Source: Brevibacillus fortis (lineage in GTDB: Bacteria > Bacillota > Bacilli > Brevibacillales > Brevibacillaceae). From it: 64,000 nucleotides of DNA. The notes under the pieces are model-generated. The model worked only from the letters and a program-made list of their open reading frames with translations. It was not told where the DNA came from and made no database searches. Each line of letters starts with the position of its first letter. Position 1 is the first letter of the stretch. Location: positions 60,313 to 124,312 of the forward strand of contig NZ_PXZM01000024.1 of the NCBI RefSeq assembly GCF_003013395.1, in the 5' to 3' direction. Shown here in pieces: positions 35,537 to 44,469 of this stretch. Position numbers and translations under genes: made by a program.

Positions 35537-35805
35537 TGTATAATAGACAGTTATCAGGGAGGTTTTTGTGTATATATGTATGAAAGCTCTTCACTCACGC
35601 CATTAATTTGTAACGGTTTTGTCTCAAGCTGTTCACATCCCGTGTGGCTACTACCACAGCGAAATAGGCGATAATGGTAGAAAATAGGGAGCAAGGTCTC
35701 ATGGATGAAGCCAGATGCTCTTCGCGTTAGAAAAGTAAAAAAGCGTGTGATATCATGGAGGTGGTTACAACTGATCTGATCGTACATATAGGAGGATAAA
35801 TAGCG
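35537..35805. other. Intergenic region upstream of the rhodanese gene
   Basis: About 270 bases without a convincing gene. A TATAAT at about 35539-35544 on the plus strand may belong to the rhodanese transcription unit. AGGAGG before 35806 is its ribosome site. Confidence 0.35.
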
Positions 35806-36117
35806 ATGAGCCATGGAGTAAAGGAAATGACACCACAAGAGCTGTTGGAAAAGCTGGAAGCCAAAGAGGAACTGCAAGTCATTGATGTACGTGAGGTCGA
35901 TGAGTGGAATGCAGGTCATATCAAAGAGGCAAAGCTGATCCCACTCGGCTTTTTGCCGCATCGTATCGATGAGCTGGATAAGAACATTCCGATTGTGATG
36001 GTTTGCCGTAGTGGTGCCAGAAGCCATAATGCTACAGCGTATTTGAGTGAACAAGGGTATGACGTGGCGAATATGGTTGGCGGCATGCTCGCATGGCCAG
36101 GTGAAGTAGAACAGTAA
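35806..36117 (+). CDS. Single-domain rhodanese-like protein
   Basis: 103 residues, cytoplasmic sulfurtransferase-like fold. VIDVREVDEWNAGHIKEAKLIPLG and the active loop VMVCRSGARS (Cys 67) are intact, as is GGMLAWPG near the end. Such proteins move sulfane sulfur or act in thiol redox control. The neighbourhood holds metY (sulfide use) and a Sco protein, but no specific partner can be assigned. Confidence 0.88.
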   Translation: MSHGVKEMTPQELLEKLEAKEELQVIDVREVDEWNAGHIKEAKLIPLGFLPHRIDELDKNIPIVMVCRSGARSHNATAYLSEQGYDVANMVGGMLAWPGEVEQ

Positions 36118-36199
36118 GAAGTTTATAGAAACAGTGTGAATGCCTCCAGCGTGTAATCAGGAGGCATCTCGCATGGGACAAGTAGGGAGGAAGCAACCT

Positions 36200-36826
36200 A
36201 TGAGTGAAGGAACACAATTGCAGCAGGAATCTGCGATGAAGAAACATTGGTTTCCAGTGTTAGCTGGTATTATCCTTTTGGCTATCGTCGGAGTATTTGG
36301 TTATAAGTACATGACAGAAGAGAAAATCGAGGTGTTGAAGCCCATCGCGGACTTCACCTTAGACAACAGTGACGGAACAACCTATACGTTTAATGCAAGT
36401 GCTGGCAAGGTACGACTGGTGGAGTTTATGTTTACCAACTGTCCGGATATTTGTCCGGCGACCACGTACAACATGGCCAAGCTGCAGGATCAGTTGAAGG
36501 AAAAGGGATTGTTCGGAGATAAAGTCGAGTTTGTTTCCATTACCTTTGACCCTGATAACGATACGCCGGAAGTCTTGCAGGAGTACGCAGCCAAATTCAA
36601 GGCAGATCAGAGTGGCTGGAAGTTCCTGCGCGGGGACGCTCAGGCTGTAGAGAAAGTGACGAAGGATTTTGGTATGATGGTCATTAAGCAGCCAGATGGT
36701 TCTTATGCCCATACGGCTCGCATGTTCCTTGTTGATGGAGATGGAAACATGCGCCGCGCGTACGGGATGGCAGCTGACATGGACATGGAAGTCATGATGA
36801 AAGAGATGGAACAGCTCGCTGACTAA
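36200..36826 (+). CDS. Sco1/SenC-family copper chaperone
   Basis: 208 residues with an N-terminal membrane anchor (about 16-35) and an outward-facing thioredoxin-like domain. Copper ligands are Cys 81 and Cys 85 (TNCPDICP) and His 171 (YAHTARMFLVD). This set is typical of Sco proteins that deliver copper to the CuA site of cytochrome c oxidase. GGGAGG precedes ATG 36200. Its stop overlaps tail to tail with the DUF3889 gene by 4 bases. Confidence 0.9.
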   Translation: MSEGTQLQQESAMKKHWFPVLAGIILLAIVGVFGYKYMTEEKIEVLKPIADFTLDNSDGTTYTFNASAGKVRLVEFMFTNCPDICPATTYNMAKLQDQLKEKGLFGDKVEFVSITFDPDNDTPEVLQEYAAKFKADQSGWKFLRGDAQAVEKVTKDFGMMVIKQPDGSYAHTARMFLVDGDGNMRRAYGMAADMDMEVMMKEMEQLAD

Positions 36827-37161
36827 CGGGTATCCTCATAGGAGATATTTACGACTTCTTCTGTCTGATTTACGAATTCAATATGAACGAGTAACGCCCA
36901 CCTGCGATTGCCCTCTTGAAGCAAGAGCTTAAACGTCTCTTCCGACGTGGTGGGCGTTTTTTGTTTTCGTCCGACGTGCAGGTAGTCCACAATTTGAGCG
37001 TTTGGATATCGCTTCATCGTTTCTTGCATCGCGAGCCTGCCCCATTTTGCATAGGGAGGCTGGGCATAGGTAGAGAGCGGCTGAAACAGGAGCAGTAAAA
37101 GTACGGTGGAGAGAAGGGGCATCATGTTCCGAAAGCGAAATAGGCGGTGAGCGGTTTGCAC
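36823..37161 (-). CDS. DUF3889 (YqzG-like) secreted protein
   Basis: About 112 residues. Signal peptide with cleavage near STYAQ, then YAKWGRLAMQETMKRYPNAQIVDYLHVGR, typical of the small DUF3889 family of bacilli. GTG 37161, 9 bases after AAGGAGAGG, is chosen; a longer frame to 37224 has no ribosome site. Function of the family is not known. Confidence 0.7.
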   Translation of the reverse strand: MQTAHRLFRFRNMMPLLSTVLLLLLFQPLSTYAQPPYAKWGRLAMQETMKRYPNAQIVDYLHVGRKQKTPTTSEETFKLLLQEGNRRWALLVHIEFVNQTEEVVNISYEDTR

Positions 37162-37264
37162 CTGCTTATCCTCTCCTTTTCGAAATGGTTTGCCATGTAT
37201 TTTGAAGACTTTTCGGAATATCATTCGTAGAAAATAATGACAATGAAGTGCCGGGAGGTATTCG

Positions 37265-38035
37265 ATGCATTACTTGCTTATCCCCTTATTTGGCGTTCCC
37301 GTTCTGTTGGGCGTTCTGGCGGTGATTTTTCAAAAGCCTCCGTTTTGGAAAAAATGGGGACTAACAATTGCTTCAGCTGTATTGATTTACGGAGGCTGCT
37401 TCGCCGCGAATGTACATTGGCAAATGAAGTATGGCATTCCGGTGTTACCCACAGAGGCTGACTTGGAGGTATTTTTATACTTTTGTATCTTCCTGGTGTT
37501 TGTTTGTATCCTCATGTATATTGGCTTTTTGATCACGATGAGAAAACAGTTCTGGAAGATGAACCTCGTTTTTCTATGCACAGCCGTTGGGTTGTTTAGC
37601 TTTTTTGCTGCTGCCTTTTTAGGCATGGGGCCCTTTTTGAAGAAAGCGGAGTACATTACAGTCGTACAAAAAGCAAAAGACCAGTGGAAATTGGCGAAGA
37701 TGGACAATGAGAAGCCCATTGATATCGCCATTGTATACAGCAGGCAAGACTGTACCAAAAATTGTGCCGGGTATCCGTATACAAGTCTGATTCTGGTAGG
37801 GAATCAATCAGATAAACCGTTGGAGATCGATTTGAAACTGCGATTGCAAAACAAAAGCGGCTCCGTATTAAAGGAAATCGAGGCAGTACCACTAAAGCTC
37901 TCTTCAGGAGAAATTACGGAGGTATGGACGGACGACTCCTATGCGAAGCACGACTTTTGGGCAAGGGCAAGTGTCGTTACTAATGATCGAGTTACCGATT
38001 TGGAGTATCAGTATTCGATTATTGACCGAAGATGA
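37265..38035 (+). CDS. Membrane protein of unknown function
   Basis: 256 residues. Four predicted helices (about 2-22, 33-50, 68-90, 100-122) are followed by an approximately 130-residue beta-rich domain with SRQDCTKNCAGYPYTSLILVG and EIDLKLRLQNKSG, suggesting an immunoglobulin-like extracytoplasmic fold with a possible disulfide (CTKNC). The ribosome site is GGGAGG. No family recognised; no operon partner is evident. Confidence 0.6.
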   Translation: MHYLLIPLFGVPVLLGVLAVIFQKPPFWKKWGLTIASAVLIYGGCFAANVHWQMKYGIPVLPTEADLEVFLYFCIFLVFVCILMYIGFLITMRKQFWKMNLVFLCTAVGLFSFFAAAFLGMGPFLKKAEYITVVQKAKDQWKLAKMDNEKPIDIAIVYSRQDCTKNCAGYPYTSLILVGNQSDKPLEIDLKLRLQNKSGSVLKEIEAVPLKLSSGEITEVWTDDSYAKHDFWARASVVTNDRVTDLEYQYSIIDRR

Positions 38036-38080
38036 ATGTGTGGAATAGACAAGACTGGGTGAAACGAACGTCATACGTTG

Positions 38081-38089
38081 TGATATAAT
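38081..38089 (+). promoter_or_regulatory. Extended -10 promoter of RNase J gene
   Basis: TGATATAAT (38081-38089), an extended -10 element; no good -35 at the usual distance. It lies 63 bases before the start. Confidence 0.45.
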
Positions 38090-38151
38090 AAGAATGGCAT
38101 GCTTGGTTCGGGTTCCCATAATCATGCACGACGATGTTAGGAGGAAAGAGA

Positions 38152-39804
38152 TTGAGCGACGTTAAGATTTTCGCGATGGGCGGCCTCGGCGAGATCGGAA
38201 AAAATATGTACTGCGTCGAGTATGAGGACGAAATCATCATTATTGACTGTGGGGTAAAGTTCCCCGAGAATGAAATGTTTGGTATTGATCTGGTTATCCC
38301 GGATATTTCTTATCTGAAGGACAACCAGCATAAGATAAAAGCACTTTTGTTGACGCACGGACATGAGGATCACATCGGAGCGATTCCTTATATTTTACGG
38401 CAAATCAAGGTGCCGATTTACGGTGGTCGTCTGACCCTGGGCTTGGTTAAGGCGAAGCTGGAAGAGCACCGTTTGCAAAATGAAGTGAAGCTGATTCCAA
38501 TTTCGGAAGATACGGAAATTCCTTTTGCCAAGCTGAAGGCGACATTCTTCCGTACGAACCACAGTATTCCGGATTCCCTGGGAATTGTGCTCTATACACC
38601 AGAGGGAATGGTCATTCACACGGGTGACTTCAAGTTTGACATGACACCAGTCGGACAAACAACGGAGTACGGAAAAATTGCACGCATTGGTGCGAGCGGG
38701 GACGTCTTGGCGCTTTTGTCCGACAGTACGAACAGTGAGCGTCCTGGATTTACGATGTCGGAGAGAACGGTAGGGGAAGGGATTCTCGATGTGGTACGCA
38801 AAGCGCGTGGACGTATCATCCTGGCTACCTTTGCTTCCAACGTGCATCGCCTGCAACAAGTGGTAGACGCTGCCGAGCAATGCAATCGCAAAGTGGCGGT
38901 TATTGGTCGCAGTATGGAAAAGGTTTTCTTGATTGGACAAGAGCTGGGCTACATCCAAATGCCAGAGGGCATGTTGATTGATATTAAGCACATTGACAAT
39001 TACGCGGACAACCAAGTGCTAATTATTTGCACGGGTAGTCAAGGTGAGCCGATGGCAGCGTTGACCCGGATTGCTTCCGGATCGCACCGTACTGTTTCCA
39101 TTTATCCAGAAGATACGGTTATCATTTCCGCATCCCCGATTCCTGGGAACACGATCAACGTCAGTCGCACGATAGACAAGCTGTACCGTGCAGGTGCCAA
39201 CGTGGTATTGAGTCATGCGTTTGACATCCACGCATCTGGACATGGCAGCAGTGAAGAATTGAAGCTCATGCTCAACTTCATTCGTCCGAAATATTTCATC
39301 CCGATTCACGGGGAATACCGGATGCTCAAGACTCACTCCAAGCTGGCGCAACAGGTTGGGATCGAGGAGAGCAATATCTTTATTATGGACAACGGCGAAG
39401 TACTGAACTGCAACCGCGAAAAAGCGTGGCTCAGCAAAGTACAAGCAGGGATTGTCCTCATTGATGGCAGTGGTATCGGTGATGTGGGCAATATCGTCCT
39501 GCGCGATCGTAAGCATTTAGCTGAGGATGGCTTGATGGTCGTGGTTGTCAGCCTCGATATGAAGAACTTCAAAATTTTGACGGGCCCAGATATTGTGAGC
39601 CGGGGCTTCGTTTACGTACGCGGTTCGGAATCCTTGATTCAGGAAGCGACACAGCTGGTTCGTGGGCGTCTTCAGGAAGCATTGGATAAGAAAATCAAGG
39701 AATGGTCTGAGCTGAAGTCACAGATCAATGAAGTGATCAAGCCGTTCATTTACGAAAAAACAGGCCGAAATCCAATGATCCTTACCATTTTGATGGAAGT
39801 GTAG
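38152..39804 (+). CDS. rnj: Ribonuclease J
   Basis: Metallo-beta-lactamase/beta-CASP ribonuclease with 5'-exo and endo activity in mRNA decay and rRNA maturation, 550 residues. Metal motif LTHGHEDHIG (about 68-76), HTGDFKFD, beta-CASP segments DSTNSERPGFTMSERTVGE and ASNVHRLQQVVDAA, then SGHGS and PIHGEYRMLKTH. The intact HGHEDH motif is as in RNase J1, although some segments look J2-like, so the paralogue is not assigned. TTG 38152, 7 bases after TAGGAGG, is the likely start. Confidence 0.92.
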   Translation: MSDVKIFAMGGLGEIGKNMYCVEYEDEIIIIDCGVKFPENEMFGIDLVIPDISYLKDNQHKIKALLLTHGHEDHIGAIPYILRQIKVPIYGGRLTLGLVKAKLEEHRLQNEVKLIPISEDTEIPFAKLKATFFRTNHSIPDSLGIVLYTPEGMVIHTGDFKFDMTPVGQTTEYGKIARIGASGDVLALLSDSTNSERPGFTMSERTVGEGILDVVRKARGRIILATFASNVHRLQQVVDAAEQCNRKVAVIGRSMEKVFLIGQELGYIQMPEGMLIDIKHIDNYADNQVLIICTGSQGEPMAALTRIASGSHRTVSIYPEDTVIISASPIPGNTINVSRTIDKLYRAGANVVLSHAFDIHASGHGSSEELKLMLNFIRPKYFIPIHGEYRMLKTHSKLAQQVGIEESNIFIMDNGEVLNCNREKAWLSKVQAGIVLIDGSGIGDVGNIVLRDRKHLAEDGLMVVVVSLDMKNFKILTGPDIVSRGFVYVRGSESLIQEATQLVRGRLQEALDKKIKEWSELKSQINEVIKPFIYEKTGRNPMILTILMEV

Positions 39805-39893
39805 CTGGTCACCACTTCTGCTTTCTCGGATAGGCGCAATCGGGTTATAATAATAAGTAAGATGAACACGTGATATAAAGGAGAGGTTGCCCA

Positions 39894-40322
39894 ATGATGT
39901 CTTATGAAGCATATATGAGCCAAGTAATTCAACCGATGCGCGATGAGTTGACTCGCAACGGTTTTCAAGAGCTCCGCACTGCTGAAGAAGTAGAACAAGC
40001 ACTGCCAAACGCAAAAGGCTTGTCACTTGTCGTAGTAAACTCCGTTTGTGGCTGCGCGGCAGGACTCGCTCGTCCAGCAGTTGTACATTCCTTGAATCAC
40101 GCTACAAAGCCTGATAACATCTTCACTGTATTCGCAGGTCAAGACAAGGAAGCAACTGCAAAAGCACGTGAGTATTTCGAAGGCTATGCACCGTCTTCCC
40201 CATCCTTCGCGATCATGAAGGACGGCAAAATCATGACGATGGTCGAGCGTCATCAGATCGAGAACAATGAACTGGCAACAATCGCAGGCCTGTTGACCAA
40301 CGCTTACGACACTTACAAATAA
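39894..40322 (+). CDS. brxB: Bacilliredoxin BrxA/BrxB family
   Basis: 142 residues, thioredoxin-like protein with the characteristic CGC motif (NSVCGCAAGLARP, Cys 52 and 54). It removes bacillithiol from mixed disulfides on proteins after oxidative stress. The MSYEAYMSQVIQPMRDELT start matches YphP/YqiW. Ribosome site AAGGAGAGG; a TATAAT lies at about 39846. It is followed by a terminator and then repeat copies B and C. Confidence 0.9.
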   Translation: MMSYEAYMSQVIQPMRDELTRNGFQELRTAEEVEQALPNAKGLSLVVVNSVCGCAAGLARPAVVHSLNHATKPDNIFTVFAGQDKEATAKAREYFEGYAPSSPSFAIMKDGKIMTMVERHQIENNELATIAGLLTNAYDTYK

Positions 40323-40337
40323 GAAAGCACGAACCTC

Positions 40338-40370
40338 ACAAGGCGCTCGGTAACGGGCGTCTTTTTTTAC
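40338..40370 (+). terminator. Terminator of brxB
   Basis: AGGCGCTCG-GTAA-CGGGCGTCT with some G-T pairs, followed by TTTTTT. Confidence 0.65.
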
Positions 40371-40398
40371 AGACTTGGTGTTACTAATCGTTTGAAAT

Positions 40399-40889
40399 GT
40401 GGCTGTAGGGGAGAGAAGAATATTTCCAGACTAGGCTCCAGGCTCCGTCCTTCAGGAAGCCCGGACTGTCCGCTCCGAAGTGATTTGCGGGGAAACGCAA
40501 AAGTGGTAGCCGCTTCGTTGTATGGGCACGTTGCGTTTCTATTTCCCGCTAATCACTTCTCCGCTAGGTGGGACTCCACAAGTCGCTACGTCTGGAAATA
40601 TTCTTCTCTTGCGTTACTGATGACATCCTTACATTCTTTTAAGGCTTTAAAAAAACGATTAACACTAAAAGCTCGTAGAGGAAACAGGAGAAATAAGCGA
40701 AGATCTTAGGGCCACCGACCGAGACGCAATGCAAAAAGCGAAACACGCCTTTAAGCGGCCACCTCTGAAATGCATCCTGAAACGACCACTTTGGACGCGG
40801 TTTCGCTTTTTGCATGGAGTCGTGCAGTCAATCCCTCAGGGGGTGGCCCTAGAAGCTGAGCGTTTTCTCCTGTTTCCTCCCCAGCACTA
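40399..40889 (+). repeat. Paired-palindrome repeat, copy B
   Basis: Module I 40414-40607 and module II 40678-40879, same ends as copy A. In module I the inner stem is GAAGTGATT (40477-40485) with AATCACTTC (40551-40559), both arms changed relative to copy A. In module II the inner stem is ATGCAAAAAGCGAAAC with its exact complement, again changed on both arms. The outer stem GGGCCACC/GGTGGCCC is also perfect here. Confidence 0.9.
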
Positions 40890-40916
40890 AAGCAACGACT
40901 TGAGTTTTCTAGTTAT

Positions 40917-41406
40917 GTGACTACGGTGGGGAGAAGAATATTTCCAGTCTAGGCTCCAGGCTCCGTCCTACTGGGGGTTAAAACTGCCCGCTCCGAAGGG
41001 ATTCGCGGGGAAACGCAAAAGGGGTAGCCGCTTCGTAGCACGGGCACGTTGCGTTTCTGTTGCCCGCTAATCCCTTCTCCGCTAGGTGGGACTCCACAAG
41101 TCGCTACGCCTGGAAATATTCTTCTTTGTCGTAACTGAATAAATTCTTCCATCTTTTAAGGCATTAAAAAATCGGATAACACGAAAAGCTCGCAGAGGAA
41201 ACAGGAGAAAACAGCGAAGATCTTAGGGACACCTACAGAGACGCAATGCAAAAAGCGAAACACGCCTTTAAGCGGCCACCTCTGAAATGCATCCTGAAAC
41301 GACCACTTTGGACGCGGTTTCGCTTTTTGCATGGAGTCGTGCAGTCAATCCTCTAGGGGGTGGCCCTAGAAGCTGAGCGTTTTCTCCTGTTTCCTCCCCA
41401 GCACTA
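40917..41406 (+). repeat. Paired-palindrome repeat, copy C
   Basis: Module I 40932-41125 and module II 41195-41396. The start-to-start distance from copy B is 518 bases for module I and 517 for module II, so B and C form a tandem duplication including the linker. The inner module I stem is GAAGGGATT/AATCCCTTC as in copy A; module II keeps the ATGCAAAAAGC form of copy B. Confidence 0.9.
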
Positions 41407-41434
41407 CAGCAGCGACTTAAGGTTTCTAGTTATG

Positions 41435-41472
41435 TGGCTCCGAAGTGATTCGCGGAAAATATTCTTCTCTGT
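41435..41472 (+). repeat. Internally deleted remnant of repeat module I
   Basis: GTGGCTCCGAAGTGATTCGCGG (read in two parts from 41434) corresponds to the middle of a left arm, joined directly to AAATATTCTTCTCT, the right end of module I. It follows copy C after the same linker (TTCTAGTTATGTG) that joins B and C, so a third tandem unit has largely been deleted. Confidence 0.75.
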
Positions 41473-41571
41473 AGTGAAAAAGGGTTACCTTTTCTGATTT
41501 ATTGGGATTGATTTCCTTTTATTATTATACTAAAATGTTTAATAAGTATAATAACGGAGGAGGAAGAGAGA

Positions 41572-42273
41572 ATGAGCAAGCTGGTAGTGATTACAGGCGT
41601 GACACGTGGTTTGGGTAGGGCGATGGTCGAGCGCTTTCACGAAGCAGGCTGGACGGTTGCAGGATGCGGTCGTTCGGAGAAAGAGGTGCAAGGGCTGCGT
41701 CAGCAATTCGGGGAACAGCATTATTTCTCTGTCGTCGACGTTTCGGTGATGGAGCAGGTGGAAAAGTGGGCCGAGGAAGTCAGAGCCGAGGTAGGAGTTC
41801 CCGATCTGCTAATTAACAATGCCTCCATTATCAACCGGAACAGTCCTGTCATGAATCTTGATGCAAGTGAGTTTTCGAGAGTAATGGACATCAATGTGAA
41901 TGGTGTTTTCTATGTGATTCGTGCCTTTTTACCGTCTATGGTTCAGCGCGCAAATGGCGGAGTCGTTGTAAATATTAGCTCGTACTGGGGAAGACATGGG
42001 GAAGCGTTTTTATCGCCGTACTGCGCATCGAAGTTCGCCATCGAAGGATTGACGCAATCATTGGCAGCAGAATTACCGGAGGGAATGGCAGCAGTGGCGC
42101 TTGATCCAGGAGGCAGTATCGATACTTCCATGCTCCAATCATGCTCGCCAGAAGATGTGGACACTGCACCGAATCCGGTAGAATGGAGCCATGTGGCGGT
42201 ACCGTACATTATCGGACTTGGTCGGCAAGACAACGGAAAGTCGCTCACCTGCCCACCTGTTAGGATCAACTGA
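41572..42273 (+). CDS. Short-chain dehydrogenase/reductase
   Basis: Classical SDR, 233 residues, NAD(P)-dependent. TGVTRGLG cofactor loop (about 8-15), NNAS (about 83-86), catalytic Ser in NISS and the YCASK Tyr-Lys pair (about 152-156), and a DPGG segment after the active site. An Arg in CGRSE after the second strand hints at NADPH preference. The ribosome site is GGAGGAGG. Substrate unknown; monocistronic with a terminator. Confidence 0.87.
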   Translation: MSKLVVITGVTRGLGRAMVERFHEAGWTVAGCGRSEKEVQGLRQQFGEQHYFSVVDVSVMEQVEKWAEEVRAEVGVPDLLINNASIINRNSPVMNLDASEFSRVMDINVNGVFYVIRAFLPSMVQRANGGVVVNISSYWGRHGEAFLSPYCASKFAIEGLTQSLAAELPEGMAAVALDPGGSIDTSMLQSCSPEDVDTAPNPVEWSHVAVPYIIGLGRQDNGKSLTCPPVRIN

Positions 42274-42287
42274 ATCACTTTTCACAG

Positions 42288-42317
42288 GCTGTCGGGGATA
42301 TCCCGGCAGCTTTTTTG
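42288..42317. terminator. Terminator between SDR and MFS genes
   Basis: GCTGTCGGG-GATA-TCCCGGCAGC followed by TTTTTT on the plus strand; the minus side is less T-rich. Confidence 0.8.
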
Positions 42318-42352
42318 TATGAAAAAAATCTCCCGTATAAGGGAGACCTTGT

Positions 42353-43606
42353 TCATGGAGACTCATTTAATGTAGGCTTTCCAGCTTGTATTAATACCTT
42401 ATTTTTCCCTAATAACATAGCCAGTATTAAAATGAATAGCCCCGTTGCAACAAGAAGCCACTCAATTTTAACAACATCTGCGATCGGTCCAAAAATAAGC
42501 ATACCCATTGGCATCATCGAAGTGGAAATCATGCCAAACACACCAAATATTCTTCCCAAATAGTTTTCATCCACTTTCTCTTGAACCAAGACCATTGTGG
42601 GGGTATTGAAAATGGGCATAGCGACTCCAAATAGAGCCATGAAAACCAGATAAATCCAAAAGTTCGGAATGATACCAAGGGCGAATGTGCAGGCACCCAT
42701 GATAAAACTCGCGAATGTCATGGTATGCACTCTGTTTGTAAAGCCTCCCCACGAGGCAATAATTCCTCCGCCAGCCATCATCCCGACTGAAAAAGCAATT
42801 TCGATTGCTGTTAATCGCCAAACCTCGTCACCGAAGCTGCGTGTAACCTGCAGTGGCGTCAAAAATGCAGCAGGTGCCATCAAGATAAAGAAGAAGGCGA
42901 AGAATAAAAAGAATTTCTTCAGAAAATCATTGTTGTTAATGTAAGTTAATCCTTCTTTAAAATCGCTGAAATAGCTTGTTTTTTGTATTTCCGAAGCCTT
43001 CTCGTGTAGAGGAATCTTAAGGAAGATGAGCAATGTAGCAATGGCAAGCATTGCAGTTATGACATCGATAAAGAAAATCATTTCAATGGTAGACATGGTA
43101 AGTAATGCAGCGCTCACCATTGGAGATACGAACATAATCACAGCATGCAAGCTTCCGTTTATTCCATTCACTCTCGTCAGTTGGTCGCTTGGTACAATTT
43201 GCGGCAAAATAGCTCCGACAGCAGGGGTTTGAATGCCTGCTCCGACTGCACGAATAGCAGCCATGAGAAAGAGCAACCAAGTCGCATTGTATCCCATTAA
43301 AAAGACGACCGCGAGTATAAGCGTGGCAAAGGCAATCATTGCATCCGCATAAATGATCAGCAATTTTCGATTGTAGCGGTCTGCCCAAACTCCCGCAACA
43401 GGGGATAACAGAAAAGTAGGGATGAAGCCGCAAATGATATATAACGTCATCATGATACCCGATTGCGTATTCAGCGTTATATACCACATCATCGCATATT
43501 GAACGAAAGATGATCCAAAAAGTGAAATCGCCTGACTGCTTAGAAAGAGAATAATGTTCTTTTTCCAATGTGGTTTTGGCGCTACTTGATCGTTTGCTTC
43601 CATCAC
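42353..43606 (-). CDS. MFS efflux transporter (Mef/DHA3-like)
   Basis: Integral membrane protein, about 417 residues and 12 helices. FLSSQAISLFGSSFVQYAMMWYI, SPVAGVWADRYNRKLLIIYADA and the GINGSLHAVIMFVSPMVSAAL segment are close to macrolide-efflux-type transporters. The likely start is GTG 43606 or ATG 43603 after GAGAGGG. Convergent with the SDR gene. Substrate unknown; similarity to Mef does not prove macrolide export. Confidence 0.83.
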   Translation of the reverse strand: MMEANDQVAPKPHWKKNIILFLSSQAISLFGSSFVQYAMMWYITLNTQSGIMMTLYIICGFIPTFLLSPVAGVWADRYNRKLLIIYADAMIAFATLILAVVFLMGYNATWLLFLMAAIRAVGAGIQTPAVGAILPQIVPSDQLTRVNGINGSLHAVIMFVSPMVSAALLTMSTIEMIFFIDVITAMLAIATLLIFLKIPLHEKASEIQKTSYFSDFKEGLTYINNNDFLKKFFLFFAFFFILMAPAAFLTPLQVTRSFGDEVWRLTAIEIAFSVGMMAGGGIIASWGGFTNRVHTMTFASFIMGACTFALGIIPNFWIYLVFMALFGVAMPIFNTPTMVLVQEKVDENYLGRIFGVFGMISTSMMPMGMLIFGPIADVVKIEWLLVATGLFILILAMLLGKNKVLIQAGKPTLNESP

Positions 43607-43914
43607 TTATGTTTGCCCTCTCTTTCTCTCGTTCTCGAAAGACATTCCTATATTAGCATATGACTGTTTGTAGTGATTTCTTCTGGATTGCTATTTAGGC
43701 TACCCGACTGCCGCAAATAACTCTCAGGTAATACAAACCTCCACTTTCTCGTTCGACTTTTTAACTTACATAAAATTTATTAAAAAAAGTTGCGATCTTT
43801 TTCCACCATTTTCCGTCGTATTAAAGTGTACAAGCAAAAAGGCGATAGCTGCGCAGCGTACCTTTTTGGACCTGTAGCCCTCGATACAGGTTTTGGATAT
43901 GGGGAGGAAGACAG
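43607..43914. other. Intergenic region upstream of the ECF sigma gene
   Basis: About 308 bases, no gene. GTTGCG near 43789-43794 and CGTCGTA at 43814-43820, about 18 bases apart, could form an ECF-type promoter for autoregulation, but the fit is weak. CTGTAGCCCTCGATACAG (around 43871-43888) is an imperfect hairpin before the start. Confidence 0.35.
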
Positions 43915-44469
43915 ATGCAGGACGACAGGCTGATCATTGAGGAGGTCCTCCAAGGAAACAAAGAGGCGTATTCTCAGATCATACAAAAATACAACAAAAG
44001 GGTCAGGTTGCTCATTCGCAAGATGATCGGACAGCCGCATCTTGAGCAGGACATGGCTCAGGAGATCTTTATCAAGGTGTATTACCATTTGGGTGACTAC
44101 AGCAAAAGCTACGAATTCGGTGCCTGGCTCTACAGGATTGCCACCAATTATTGCTTTGATGAGCTGCGTAACCGGAAACGATCGATTCCGGTTGCAGAAG
44201 CAGAGATTGAACTGGCTACCAATCATACACCTGAACTCGAGTACCTTGCGAAAGAGCAGAAAGTCTTTTTACAAAATCGAATGATGACCCTGGAGTCCAA
44301 ATACCGTGTCGTCCTGGAACTACGTTACCTCCAATTTTTGAGTTATGAGGAAATTAGCGAGGAGCTGGATGTGCCCATCAGTACGGTGCGAACACGTCTC
44401 TCCAGAGGTAGGGCCAAGCTCAAAAATGCCATTACGAATTCGGGTAAAGGAGGGGACCTCCACCTATGA
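43915..44469 (+). CDS. ECF-type RNA polymerase sigma factor
   Basis: 184 residues. Sigma region 2 (about 15-85, with DMAQEIFIKVYYHLGDY and FGAWLYRIATNYCFDELR) and region 4 (about 120-175, with RYLQFLSYEEISEELDVPISTVRTRLSRGRAKL). No extra domains. It overlaps the anti-sigma gene by 4 bases (ATGA). Probably released by envelope stress and directing its own transcription. Confidence 0.9.
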   Translation: MQDDRLIIEEVLQGNKEAYSQIIQKYNKRVRLLIRKMIGQPHLEQDMAQEIFIKVYYHLGDYSKSYEFGAWLYRIATNYCFDELRNRKRSIPVAEAEIELATNHTPELEYLAKEQKVFLQNRMMTLESKYRVVLELRYLQFLSYEEISEELDVPISTVRTRLSRGRAKLKNAITNSGKGGDLHL

